Positions 37,010-45,454 of a DNA stretch of 64,000 nucleotides are shown here, one piece after another. Below the pieces are notes generated by a model. That model saw nothing but the letters and a program-made list of their open reading frames with translations. It was not told the origin of the DNA and searched no databases. This DNA is from Natrarchaeobius chitinivorans (GTDB lineage: Archaea > Halobacteriota > Halobacteria > Halobacteriales > Natrialbaceae), in assembly GCF_003841505.1 (NCBI RefSeq), contig NZ_REGA01000007.1:108247-172246 (forward strand). The letters run 5' to 3'. The first letter of the stretch is position 1, and each line of letters starts with the position of its first letter. The position numbers and the translations under genes were made by a program.

Positions 37010-38718
37010 CGGAGACCGATGTCGATCCGGCGACGGTCGAAGTGATCCGCAACTACCTCACGTCCGCGGCGAGCGAGATGCAACGGACGTTGATTCGAAC
37101 CGCATACAACACGATCATCTACGAGATCAAGGATTTCGGGCTGTCGCTTTACGACGCCGATCTCAACCTCGTGGCCGACTCCCCGGGACTGACGCTGTTT
37201 CTCGGCGCGAACGATTACAGCCTCGAGAAGGGCGTCGAGCACGTCGGCGAGGACAACTTCGAAGAAGGGGACGTCGTCATCATGAACTACCCTTACTGGA
37301 GTTCGGGCCACACGCTCGACGTCTGTGTCATCATGCCGATCTTCGTCGCGTCGGAACTGAAAGGGTACGCCGTGAGCCGGGCCCACCTGCTCGACATGGG
37401 CCAGAAGGATCCGGGGTACGTCCTCGATTCAACCGACGTTCACCAGGAAGGGCTGTTGTTCCCCGGGACGAAACTCTACGAGGCCGGAGAACTCGACGAA
37501 GAGATACGCGACCTGCTCCGGTTCAACACCCGCGTTCCGGACAAAGTCATCGGCGACATCAACGCACAGGTCGCCGCGCTGAGAACCGGGACGAAACGGT
37601 TTCAGGAACTCTACGAACGGTACGGGTCCGAGACGGTCGAGGCGAGCATCGACCGCATCCTCGAGTACGGCGAACAGAGTGCCCACGACGCCGTCGAGGA
37701 GCTTCCCGACGGAACCTGGAGCGCCGTCGACTACGCCGACGGGGCGGTCGACGACGACGAACTGCTTCGGATCGAGACGACCGTGACGATCGACGGCGAC
37801 GAGATGATCGTCGATTTCGCGGGATCGTCAGACCAGATCGACGCCCCGTTTAACGTCCCAATCGGGATGACGCGGACGGTCGCCCGACTCTGTCTGAAGA
37901 CGATTACGACCCCCGACGAGGAGTCGAACGCGGGACACTACGCGCCGCTTACCGTCGAGGTCCCCGAAGACAACCTCTACAATCCGTCGTATCCCGCCCC
38001 GACGTTCGCCGTCTGGCCGGCGATGTTGGCCGTCGACGTGGTCTACAAGGCGCTCGCGAAAGGGATGCCCGAGCGGATCCCCGCCAGTTCCGGCGGCGAC
38101 ATCCTCTCGGTCACGATCTACGGCGAACACCCCGAGACCGGCAAGCAGATCGTCGAGGCGACTAACCAGGGCGTCGGCTGGGGGGCGACCGCCGAACGCG
38201 ACGGCGAGTCGGCGCTGATGCACATAAGCGAGACGATGGTCCAGAACATCCCGATCGAGGTTCTGGAGAACAAAGCGCCGGTCGAAATCGATCGCCTGTC
38301 GCTCAGACAGGACTCCGGGGGACCCGGACGCAACCGCGGCGGACTCGGTATCCGCCGCGATTTCCGGTTTACCGACGAGATCGGTGCGCTATCGATCATC
38401 CAAAAGACCGAAACCGACGGCTGGGGACTCGACGGGGGGAAGCCGGGAGCGAAAAACGCCGTCGTCCTCTATCCCGGTACCGACCGCGAGCGCAGGACGG
38501 GGATGATGCGTGAGACGTTCCAGCCCGGCGAGGCGCTTTCGAACCAGTCGGCCGGCGGAGGGGGATACGGCGATCCCTACGAGCGCGACCCCGAGCGCGT
38601 ACTCGCGGACGTGGTCGACGGTTACGTCTCCCGAGAGGGAGCACGCGAGGAGTACGGCGTCGTCGTCACCGAAGAACTGGAGATCGACCGGGACGCGACG
38701 AAAGCGCGGCGGGAGTAA
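37006..38718 (+). CDS. hyuB: Hydantoinase/oxoprolinase B subunit, pair 2
   Basis: 570-aa HyuB-family subunit of normal length, with DPATVEVIRNYLTSAASEM, EEGDVVIMNYPYWSSGHTLDV, DSGGPGRNRGGLGIRRDF and the C-terminal SAGGGGYGDPYERDP. ATGA overlap with hyuA2. It has no C-terminal cysteine domain, unlike HyuB1. HyuAB of this type open N-methylhydantoin or related rings with ATP; one of the two amidases could then act on an N-carbamoyl product. That link is inference. Confidence 0.9.
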   Translation: MTETDVDPATVEVIRNYLTSAASEMQRTLIRTAYNTIIYEIKDFGLSLYDADLNLVADSPGLTLFLGANDYSLEKGVEHVGEDNFEEGDVVIMNYPYWSSGHTLDVCVIMPIFVASELKGYAVSRAHLLDMGQKDPGYVLDSTDVHQEGLLFPGTKLYEAGELDEEIRDLLRFNTRVPDKVIGDINAQVAALRTGTKRFQELYERYGSETVEASIDRILEYGEQSAHDAVEELPDGTWSAVDYADGAVDDDELLRIETTVTIDGDEMIVDFAGSSDQIDAPFNVPIGMTRTVARLCLKTITTPDEESNAGHYAPLTVEVPEDNLYNPSYPAPTFAVWPAMLAVDVVYKALAKGMPERIPASSGGDILSVTIYGEHPETGKQIVEATNQGVGWGATAERDGESALMHISETMVQNIPIEVLENKAPVEIDRLSLRQDSGGPGRNRGGLGIRRDFRFTDEIGALSIIQKTETDGWGLDGGKPGAKNAVVLYPGTDRERRTGMMRETFQPGEALSNQSAGGGGYGDPYERDPERVLADVVDGYVSREGAREEYGVVVTEELEIDRDATKARRE

Positions 38719-39060
38719 CGCCCAGAGCCGTCCACCTCCCGAACGAACCGTCCGAAACGCCACGCTCACCACTCGAGACCAGGCCCTGCAGTGACGACTG
38801 GGGCTGTGTACACACTGATCGCACAGCTACCGTGAGAGCAGGCGTACATCGACGGTCAGTGGCTACTACACTACACCTCGCGGTCGCCGAACGGACTGGC
38901 GCCCGGAAAGACCGGTTACCGCTACGGGCGCCTGGGACAGGCAGTGACGCTTTAGGTACCGCTCTCGAGAGCACAGCAGTCGAATATTCGGGAAGGATCA
39001 GCGTGAGGTCGTCATCGAGCCCAGGCGATGCGCTGGGGACCGGTGATACAGGCCATCGTC
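38719..39060. other. 342-bp gap with dispersed motif
   Basis: Convergent gap between hyuB2 (+) and the CoxG-like gene (-); no protein-like frame. It contains CTGATCGCACAGCTACCGTG at 38815-38834, a motif repeated at 40805 and 44676. Confidence 0.5.
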
Positions 39061-39534
39061 TTAGTCCTCGACGGTCGCCTGTGCTTCGGCTTCTTCGGCT
39101 CGGTTTTTAATGTTCTCGAAGAACGTGTTGATGTCCTTGCGAATCATCCGCTTGAGCAGGCGGGAACCGACCGTCGCGAGTCGACCGGTGAACTCCATGT
39201 CGATCTCGTAAGCCAGGGTCGTCGAATCGCCCTCGTCGGTCATGTCCATCTCCGCGTCCGCGTCGAGCCGACTCCCCGTGTTGGAGTCTTCACCGCTTGC
39301 CTCTGCGGTCAGGTGTGACGGTGGATTGAGTTCCGTCATGGCAACCTCGCCCTCGAGGGCCACGGTGATCCCAGCGATCCCGCGTTCGATCGTCCCCTTG
39401 TACTCGTCGTCGGAAACGCGCGTCACTTCCTTCGCACCGGGTACCGACTCGACCAGCACTTCGGGGTCGGAAACCAGTTCCCAGGTCGTCTCTGCATCGG
39501 TTTCGATGACTACCTCGTCTTGAAACTGCATCAT
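39061..39534 (-). CDS. CoxG-like SRPBCC protein
   Basis: 157-aa START/SRPBCC-fold protein of the CO dehydrogenase subunit G type: MQFQDEVVIETDAETTWELVSDPEVLVESVPGAKE, then VALEGEVAMTEL and a C-terminal amphipathic helix RLLKRMIRKDINTFFENIK. CoxG proteins anchor or help mature molybdenum hydroxylases and often sit beside coxMSL-type genes, as here. Two adjacent Met codons make the start ambiguous by one residue. Confidence 0.86.
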   Translation of the reverse strand: MMQFQDEVVIETDAETTWELVSDPEVLVESVPGAKEVTRVSDDEYKGTIERGIAGITVALEGEVAMTELNPPSHLTAEASGEDSNTGSRLDADAEMDMTDEGDSTTLAYEIDMEFTGRLATVGSRLLKRMIRKDINTFFENIKNRAEEAEAQATVED

Positions 39535-39630
39535 CTACTTCGTTCGGCCCGAGGGCATTATATCTTGCGTGCTGCTCCGCCGGAGAAGTCAGTCCGCGAT
39601 CTCGCCGACAAATCGGGACGATCGACCGTA

Positions 39631-40644
39631 TCAGTCGTCCGGCGAGCAGTTCGCGGTCGCTCGCGTTCCCATCCCGATCGCGTTCGGTTCCTCGAGCGCG
39701 TTCGCCGCCAGACAGTCGACGACGGTTCTGACGGCCATCCGTGGGGTGACGCCTGCAGGATCGAGTTGCGGTGACGTCTCCACGACGTCCATCGCGTCGA
39801 TCCCGTTGCTCGCGACGACGGCCAGAATCTGTAGGAGTTCACGCGAGAGCAGTCCACCGTTCGTCGGCACGCCGGTTCCAGGGGCAGCACCGGCGTCGAG
39901 GACGTCGATATCGACGGTGAGGTAGACGGCATCGCTACCCTCGGTGGCTGCCTCGACCGCGTCCTCTGCGACCGGCACGGCCCCGCGCTGAACGACCTCG
40001 TCGAGCGTGTAGAGGTTGATCCCCTGCTCCAGCGAGAACTCGAGTTCGTGACGCGGGTTGGTCGGCCCCGTCAGGCCGATAATCGAGATGTTCTCCGGAT
40101 CGAAGTCCGCCTCGTCGATCGCGCGAGCGAGCGGACAGCAGTGGTTGTAGCGTTCGCCCGCGATCTCCTGGGCGGTATCGAAGTGCGTGTCGATGAGCAC
40201 GAGCGCCGGATCGTCGGCGTGTTCAGCCAGTGCCCGGACGCCGGAGACGGTCGTGGTATGATCGCCACCGAGCATGACCGGAATCGCCCCCGCCCCGATG
40301 ACGTTGCTCAACAGTTCGGTCCCACGACGTAAACTCTCCGCCGCGTTGCCCGGAATCACCGGAACGTCGCCACAGTCGGTTATCGTGTAGTGATCCCGGA
40401 GATCGGTATCGTATTCGAAGTGATAATACCGCGTCTGCGTACTCGCATCGCGGATCGCCCGCGGCCCCCGATTCGTCCCGGTTCGGCTGATACAGGTGCT
40501 ATCCCAGGGGAACCCTGCGATACCGACGTCGATATCGGCTGCTTCCAGCTCGTCTTCGTCGAACGGGTCGACCTGATCTGCACCCATAAACGACGCGACT
40601 CCTGCGTCCAGTAGCGCCGACGTGTATGGTGGTTCTTCGGCCAT
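39631..40644 (-). CDS. Agmatinase/arginase-family ureohydrolase
   Basis: 337-aa binuclear manganese ureohydrolase that cuts a guanidino group to urea plus an amine. All six metal ligands are visible: H129 (GGDHT), D152/H154/D156 (DTHFD), D245/D247 (VDIDVLD). The family motif after the last Asp is usually DPAFAPG but here DAGAAPG (residues 250-256), so the substrate pocket may differ from agmatinase. Candidates include agmatine, guanidinobutyrate, guanidinopropionate and guanidine-like fragments from ring opening. Monocistronic, convergent with nothing, and 97 bp from coxG. Confidence 0.86.
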   Translation of the reverse strand: MAEEPPYTSALLDAGVASFMGADQVDPFDEDELEAADIDVGIAGFPWDSTCISRTGTNRGPRAIRDASTQTRYYHFEYDTDLRDHYTITDCGDVPVIPGNAAESLRRGTELLSNVIGAGAIPVMLGGDHTTTVSGVRALAEHADDPALVLIDTHFDTAQEIAGERYNHCCPLARAIDEADFDPENISIIGLTGPTNPRHELEFSLEQGINLYTLDEVVQRGAVPVAEDAVEAATEGSDAVYLTVDIDVLDAGAAPGTGVPTNGGLLSRELLQILAVVASNGIDAMDVVETSPQLDPAGVTPRMAVRTVVDCLAANALEEPNAIGMGTRATANCSPDD

Positions 40645-41063
40645 AACATTCGATACTCGTTAACATGAGTACTAAAATCTATGTCCTCGAGTGCACCCCT
40701 CCCCACGGGCGCTCGCTGGATTGGGAGGAAAACGAAGAGTTGCGGGCGAGCAGGGACGGGACGCACTCTCACCGAGAAACCAGGACGGTATAGTACCAAC
40801 TGCACCGATCGCACAGCTCACGGGCCACTGCGTTCACCGCTCGGAGTGGCTACGATAATTGTGGACACCGACTCATACGGATTGCTGTCACTGTGTACCT
40901 GAGACCGGGCGCCGTCCCGCGGTCGCCCCGATAATGACTGACAGCAGTCCGTATCAACCTCTATCGCAATATCCGGACGTGCGGGTCGCACTCGAGAGCG
41001 TCGAAACGGATATATTTTCCCAAACACAAAGAATATATACAGAGTTACTCAATAGATAGACCG
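40645..41063. promoter_or_regulatory. Gap with inverted-repeat element and RidA promoter
   Basis: 419 bp between the ureohydrolase (-) and ridA2 (+). It holds the dispersed motif at 40805-40823, the ATACGGATTGCTGT-type inverted repeat at 40875-40954, and a TATA box AATATATA at 41032-41039, ending 24 nt before the ridA2 ATG. Confidence 0.55.
40875..40954. repeat. 80-bp inverted-repeat element (TACGGATTGCTGT family)
   Basis: Left arm ATACGGATTGCTGTCA and right arm TGACAGCAGTCCGTAT are complementary except at one position. The inner part is G+C rich. The same element occurs at 55757-55781 (right arm), 59912-59986 and 60505-60586. Confidence 0.8.
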
Positions 41064-41441
41064 ATGCAAAAGACGTATTCTAGTCCAAATGCCCCTCCTG
41101 AAGAACAGGCCTATTCCCACGCGGCGACCAGTCAAGGGTTCGTGTTTACCGCCGGCCAGGTTCCCGTAACTCCAGACGGAGAGATGATCGACGGGAACGT
41201 AACCGAACAGACTCACCAGATCATGGAGAATCTGGAAGCGATCCTTCGGGAAGCGGGCGCAACCTTCGACGACGTCGTTCGCGTGACCGCGTACTTCTCG
41301 GATATCGACGACTTCGAGGAGATGGACGAAGCGTACGCGGAATACTTCGATGGAGAGTATCCAGCGAGAGACGTCATCGAAGTCGCCAACCTCCCCGAGG
41401 GAGCCAACATGGAACTCGTCATGATCGCCTCCCTCGAGTGA
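41064..41441 (+). CDS. RidA family protein, second copy
   Basis: 125-aa RidA/YjgF protein with AYSHAATSQGFVFTAGQVPVTPDGE and YPARDVIEVANLPEG, including the Arg needed for deaminase activity. It is clearly different from RidA1 at 5005, so not a recent duplication. The leaderless-type promoter is at 41032. Adjacent to the ureohydrolase and two IclR regulators, so it is probably induced with the catabolic genes. Confidence 0.9.
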   Translation: MQKTYSSPNAPPEEQAYSHAATSQGFVFTAGQVPVTPDGEMIDGNVTEQTHQIMENLEAILREAGATFDDVVRVTAYFSDIDDFEEMDEAYAEYFDGEYPARDVIEVANLPEGANMELVMIASLE

Positions 41442-41516
41442 TTCGTTCGATTCGAGCCGAAGACACCGAGTAACACGTCCGCAGGGAGTGGTCCACGCTA
41501 CCAGAACCACACCCCC

Positions 41517-41533
41517 GTTCGACAATATCGAAC
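41517..41533. promoter_or_regulatory. 17-bp operator-like palindrome
   Basis: GTTCGACAATATCGAAC; differs at one base from the palindrome at 42388. It lies just past the 3' end of iclR1. Confidence 0.5.
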
Positions 41534-41542
41534 AGGAACGAA

Positions 41543-42298
41543 TTACCAGAATCGCTGTAACCTGAGCTCGATCTCGTTTGCCGTTGCCAGAATCTCGTCG
41601 GGTAGCTCCTCGGTAAACGTATCGCCCCGGATGCGCTTTGCTGGACCGGATACCGTCAGAGCGCCGATCACGGTCCCCTGGTAGACGACCGGGACGCCGA
41701 CACTCCGAATTCGTTTCCGGTACTCCTCGTCGTTGAACGCAACCCCCTCCGTCCGAACCTTCTCGAGTTCCGAGTCCAGCCTCTCACGCGTCGTTATCGT
41801 GTTCGGCGTTCTGGCCTCGAGGCCGTGCATTTGGACGATTTCGTCGATACGTTCGTCGGGCATGTGTGCCAGGAGAATTTTTCCGGAAGCCAGCGCGTGC
41901 ATCGGCCTTGGCTGGCCCAGCCAACTTTCGACGGAGATAGCGTGTTCCCCCTCGGACTTGTAGATGTCGACCGAAAGACCGTGTTCGGCCACCGAATACC
42001 AGGCGATTTCGGCGGTACTTTCGGCCAGATGCTTCAACGGACCTCTGACGACCTCCGAGGGCATATACTGCTGGCGTTTGTACGTGCCGTGTTCCAGAAA
42101 CTGCAGACTGAGATCGTATTCGCCGTTTTCTTTCACCAGATACCCCGCCTCTTCCATCGACACGAGGTAGCCATGTACCGTACTCTTTGCCAAATCGACG
42201 TGTGTCGCCAGTTCGGTTACGGTCGCACCGTCGAGTTCGGCAATTTGTTCTATAATCTCGAACGCCTTCGTAGCCGACTTGATGCCGTTTTTCGACAT
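41543..42298 (-). CDS. IclR-family transcriptional regulator 1
   Basis: 251-aa regulator. N-terminal winged HTH with SATKAFEIIEQIAELDGATVTELATHVDLAKSTVHGYLVSMEEAGYLV (within residues 8-58), then an IclR effector domain with WLGQPRPMHALASGKILLAHMP and VPVVYQGTVIGALTVSGPAKRI. IclR proteins usually respond to small organic acids or ring compounds and control nearby catabolic genes. I chose MSKNGIKSATKA (42298); longer starts run into the promoter. TATA-like CATTATC sits about 30-37 nt upstream. It is flanked by two near-identical 17-bp palindromes, probably its own operators. Confidence 0.9.
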   Translation of the reverse strand: MSKNGIKSATKAFEIIEQIAELDGATVTELATHVDLAKSTVHGYLVSMEEAGYLVKENGEYDLSLQFLEHGTYKRQQYMPSEVVRGPLKHLAESTAEIAWYSVAEHGLSVDIYKSEGEHAISVESWLGQPRPMHALASGKILLAHMPDERIDEIVQMHGLEARTPNTITTRERLDSELEKVRTEGVAFNDEEYRKRIRSVGVPVVYQGTVIGALTVSGPAKRIRGDTFTEELPDEILATANEIELRLQRFW

Positions 42299-42387
42299 GG
42301 TGTTAGTTATCATTTGTAGATGAAGGACGATGTTGATAATGCTTTCCGTTGTATCGGTCGTATTCCACTCGAAATTAAGCCCCGTGT

Positions 42388-42404
42388 GTTCGATAATATC
42401 GAAC
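42388..42404. promoter_or_regulatory. 17-bp operator-like palindrome upstream of iclR1
   Basis: GTTCGATAATATCGAAC, arms GTTCGAT/ATCGAAC with a 3-nt centre, 90 bp upstream of the iclR1 start. A near copy is at 41517. Confidence 0.6.
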
Positions 42405-43211
42405 AAGAGATGGTACCAATACACACAGGAGTACACGGGCTCTCTGGGCAGATTCCGTATGGATTACAGCTGTACGGATGTATTGGAACTACATACGCAC
42501 TCGTAATCGATCCGACCGAATGTGGGAATGTGTATCAGAATTACTGGAAACGGCACTCGAGGCGGGTCACGACGATCCGTTTTCACGTACACCCTTCAGT
42601 GAGTTCCCCCCGGACCGAGACCCCCGATGGACATCGCTAGCGGCACAACTGGGCCGGGCGCTGGAACCACCGGTAAATCGCGACAACGATTCTGTGAGGC
42701 GGTAGCTGGAAGCGAAACCGAGCGCAAGCGATTGGACCCAATAGGAGGCGACTGCGATTCGTTCCCGCCGACGCGAACTGTAGTCGATTGCAGATCCACG
42801 GATCAATAGCCAGTTCTGGAGAGTCGATTTGTCGACGTATCGACGTGTCAACGTTCGAACCCCCAGAGACGCGAACGGAACGGAGCAATCGCCAGCCGAG
42901 GAGCGTTCTATATTACCGAACGGGCTGCGATCGTCCTGTAGACGTGTTATCTATTCAAACGGGATCCTATCGATAGTACGACACCAGCGAATCACTGCAC
43001 AAATCCCAACAAATGATTACGATAGCAATTTCTCGACATAACTGTTGATCAGGCCCGGTTGAATCAGCAGCGACAGACAGGAGACGAAATCAGTCACTTC
43101 TCCGGGGGAGGTTCACCCCGATCGAAAAGAGCCAACGAGTCAGAGGGGAACGACCCGTGAGCGAGCGAGAACCGCGAATCAAGCGATCGGTGTATCAGTC
43201 GTTTCAGTTGT

Positions 43212-43248
43212 TACTATAGAAATACGTGAACCACGTGATTTTATAGTA
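43212..43248. promoter_or_regulatory. Imperfect inverted repeat over the iclR2 promoter
   Basis: TACTATA (43212-43218) pairs with TATAGTA (43242-43248), and ACGTG (43224-43228) faces CACGTG (43232-43237). The right arm TTTATAGTA is also the TATA box, which ends 21 nt before the ATG at 43270, so binding here would block transcription. Confidence 0.55.
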
Positions 43249-43269
43249 TTGGTCCACTACGTTCTTCCC

Positions 43270-44028
43270 ATGGACGGAAATGAGAGCAAGGCAACTCGGA
43301 AAACCACTATCACGTCGTTTCTTGTACTCGAAGCGATAGACGAGCTCGGAGGAGCGACGCTCTCGGAACTCGCAGAACACACTGGGCTAGCGACCAGCAC
43401 AGTTCATACCCATCTACAAACGTTGGAAGAAACGGAGTATCTTTCCCGCAACGATGGAAAGTACCAACTGGGCCTGAAACTGTTCTATCTCGGCGAAAGT
43501 GCTCGCAGACGTGATGACCGCTACGAGCTAGCAAAGGAGAAAGCGTTCGAACTGGCAAATCAGGTCAGCGAGGAAGTGAGCTTCGCCGTCGAAGAACACG
43601 GCCGGTCTATCATCCTCTTCGACGAAACCCCCACCGCATCTAGCACCGGGTTCCAGGTTGGAAGATACTTTTATATGCATAGTTCAGCTAGCGGAAAAGC
43701 AATGCTCGCCGAATTTCCGAAACAGCGGGTCAAAGATATCGTCGAAAAGCGGGGACTCCCACAGCACACCGAAAATACGATCACCGAACTCGAGGAGCTG
43801 TTCGAGGAACTCGAGGAAATTCGCGAGCAAGGGTTTGCGGTTAACCGACAGGAGGAACTGGAGGGGCTCTATTCAGTCGCGATGGTCGTCAACAACCCGG
43901 ACGGCACCGTGTTCGGGTCACTGGACATCTCCGGCCCGCAGTATCGACTTTCCGACCCCGAAGAAGTTGCAAAACAACTTCGCCCGTTCGTCAGAGAGTT
44001 GGAAGCCGAACTCGAGGCCGAGTCCTGA
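43270..44028 (+). CDS. IclR-family transcriptional regulator 2
   Basis: 252-aa regulator with a winged HTH (SFLVLEAIDELGGATLSELAEHTGLATSTVHTHLQTLEE) and an effector domain with YFYMHSSASGKAMLAEFPKQRV and GSLDISGPQYRLSD. The ATG at 43270 follows the TATA box at about 43241-43248. Divergent in sequence from IclR1. It may control importer 2 (45455) and the tautomerase operon (50695) downstream on the same strand, or the catabolic block upstream. Confidence 0.9.
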   Translation: MDGNESKATRKTTITSFLVLEAIDELGGATLSELAEHTGLATSTVHTHLQTLEETEYLSRNDGKYQLGLKLFYLGESARRRDDRYELAKEKAFELANQVSEEVSFAVEEHGRSIILFDETPTASSTGFQVGRYFYMHSSASGKAMLAEFPKQRVKDIVEKRGLPQHTENTITELEELFEELEEIREQGFAVNRQEELEGLYSVAMVVNNPDGTVFGSLDISGPQYRLSDPEEVAKQLRPFVRELEAELEAES

Positions 44029-44499
44029 GTACCGTTCCACCCGTCGACGTACCGGCCATACATTACATACGTACTCTTGTAATTAATTCGCAAAGAAGTA
44101 CAGTTGTATCGACTGCTCTCTCACCCCGTTCGTACCGTCAGATTCACAGGTTACGTAAACGCCAGGACATATCGTTACCCACCATAGGAAAATATGATGG
44201 CTGTCGATCATACCGAACTCGAGGAGAGAGCGATTTCACGGGACCCCCCGTTACGAAAGGAAAATGACCAAACGGAGACGAGTTTAGCGAATCAAAACCA
44301 CGTTACTCGTTGACGAACGGGAGCAGTCGTCGGTTGTACCGAGATCCGGTCAGTGACGATGTGAAATCTGATGGGGAGCATCCCCGCCAACCGGTGATTC
44401 CGAGGGTCGGTTTTCAGCGTTGTATCCTGGTTCGTCGAAAGAAAACACTGCTCATCTACGATACGCCCCCTGATACGGTCTATACTATTGCATCAGTTG

Positions 44500-44533
44500 G
44501 ACCGCACCCGGGTGCGGTCTCAGTGTCACTGAC
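44500..44533. repeat. Twin perfect palindromes
   Basis: GACCGCACCCGGGTGCGGTC (20 bp, perfect) at 44500-44519, then TCAGTGTCACTGA (13 bp, one-base centre) at 44521-44533. Could be a bidirectional terminator or a protein-binding site; there is no T-run. Confidence 0.75.
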
Positions 44534-45418
44534 GAAATTCATCTGACCGACTCTAGCGAGAGTCGACGGTGACCACGAATACGCAATTTGGAACGTATTG
44601 ACGGCCAGCACGCCCGATACAGGCTCCTCGAGCGAACGGTGAGTACGTAGTTTCTATGCCGACTCTATTCACGCGCTGATCGCACAGTCACGGTACTCGC
44701 TCACTTCGTTCTGCTCGCGGGTCGGTCCTCTTCGTTCGCCGGTCCGCGGTTCTCGCTCGCGTCGCTCACTCCGAACCGCGCCCACTCCGAACCGCACATT
44801 CCTCTTATGATCTAATACGCATCGACCCGAGTGCTATACTGTCAAGAGTGAGCCGATTACCGCGTGAGGTTCGAGCGAATGTCGAAATCAAAAAGAGAAT
44901 AGTGGTTTGACAACAGGTGTCACTCGAAGAGACGTGTTCGACGTGTGCCGACCGCATCCGAATTTCGTTCCCCAGAGTGGATATTATTTCAGTTGGTTTT
45001 TAACGATAATATCCTGTGATATGAAGTAGTTCGAACTCAGGCATGGATAAGTCCACATATATTTTAATCGCTTAGAGGAATATTGGTGTAGTGCAGTATT
45101 ATTTGGAACAATCTCGAAGTTCATCTGATCTTTCCCTAGGCTGTGAAACCATCACCTCTACGAACGTCGATTGGACTCCGGTGGGGTGTATTCAGGAAAA
45201 CAGTCGCCTGAAACCAGATCCGTCAGTTCTCCGTTTGACCGGGTCTCGAGTCGGTACCGAAGAATACCACAAGCTACCGTGTCACTCGCACCTCAGACGG
45301 CAGTGTGTGTATACAGACAGGCAAAACCCACACTATTTCTATCCACCTTGGGGACATATACAAGATGAAACTATTGATTCGTTGTGTTATTGACCGGTTG
45401 GATCCGTTTGAGCGGAAG

Positions 45419-45426
45419 TTATATTA
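45419..45426 (+). promoter_or_regulatory. TATA box of importer 2
   Basis: TTATATTA, 29-36 nt before the ATG at 45455; leaderless-type promoter that fixes the start against longer in-frame extensions. Confidence 0.55.
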
Positions 45427-45454
45427 CAGTGGGAGCGTATCGTTAGCCCGAACC

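Larger units (their letters stand above)
42299..43269. other. 971-bp gap with operator-like palindromes
   Basis: Divergent gap between the two IclR genes. No frame looks like a protein. It contains the palindrome at 42388-42404 near the iclR1 side and the imperfect inverted repeat at 43212-43248 near the iclR2 side. The central 42430-43200 shows nothing I can name. Confidence 0.5.
44029..45454. other. 1.4-kb gap with palindromes and dispersed motif
   Basis: No convincing gene. It holds a 20-bp perfect palindrome (44500-44519) followed by a second (44521-44533), the dispersed motif CTGATCGCACAGTCACGG (44676-44693), a short 16-bp duplication CACTCCGAACCGC (about 44768-44798), an AT-rich stretch from 44985 with ATATATTTTAATC at 45056, and the half-site TGCAGTATTA at 45092. 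The promoter of the next gene is TTATATTA at 45419-45426. An unannotated RNA starting near 45085 cannot be excluded. Confidence 0.5.

Noticed and set aside
42320..42640. 106-aa frame in the IclR gap
   Set aside because: No protein-like pattern and it overlaps the iclR1 promoter and palindrome.
45091..45393. 100-aa frame upstream of importer 2
   Set aside because: No conserved pattern; it covers an AT-rich promoter-like region and ends before the mapped TATA box.
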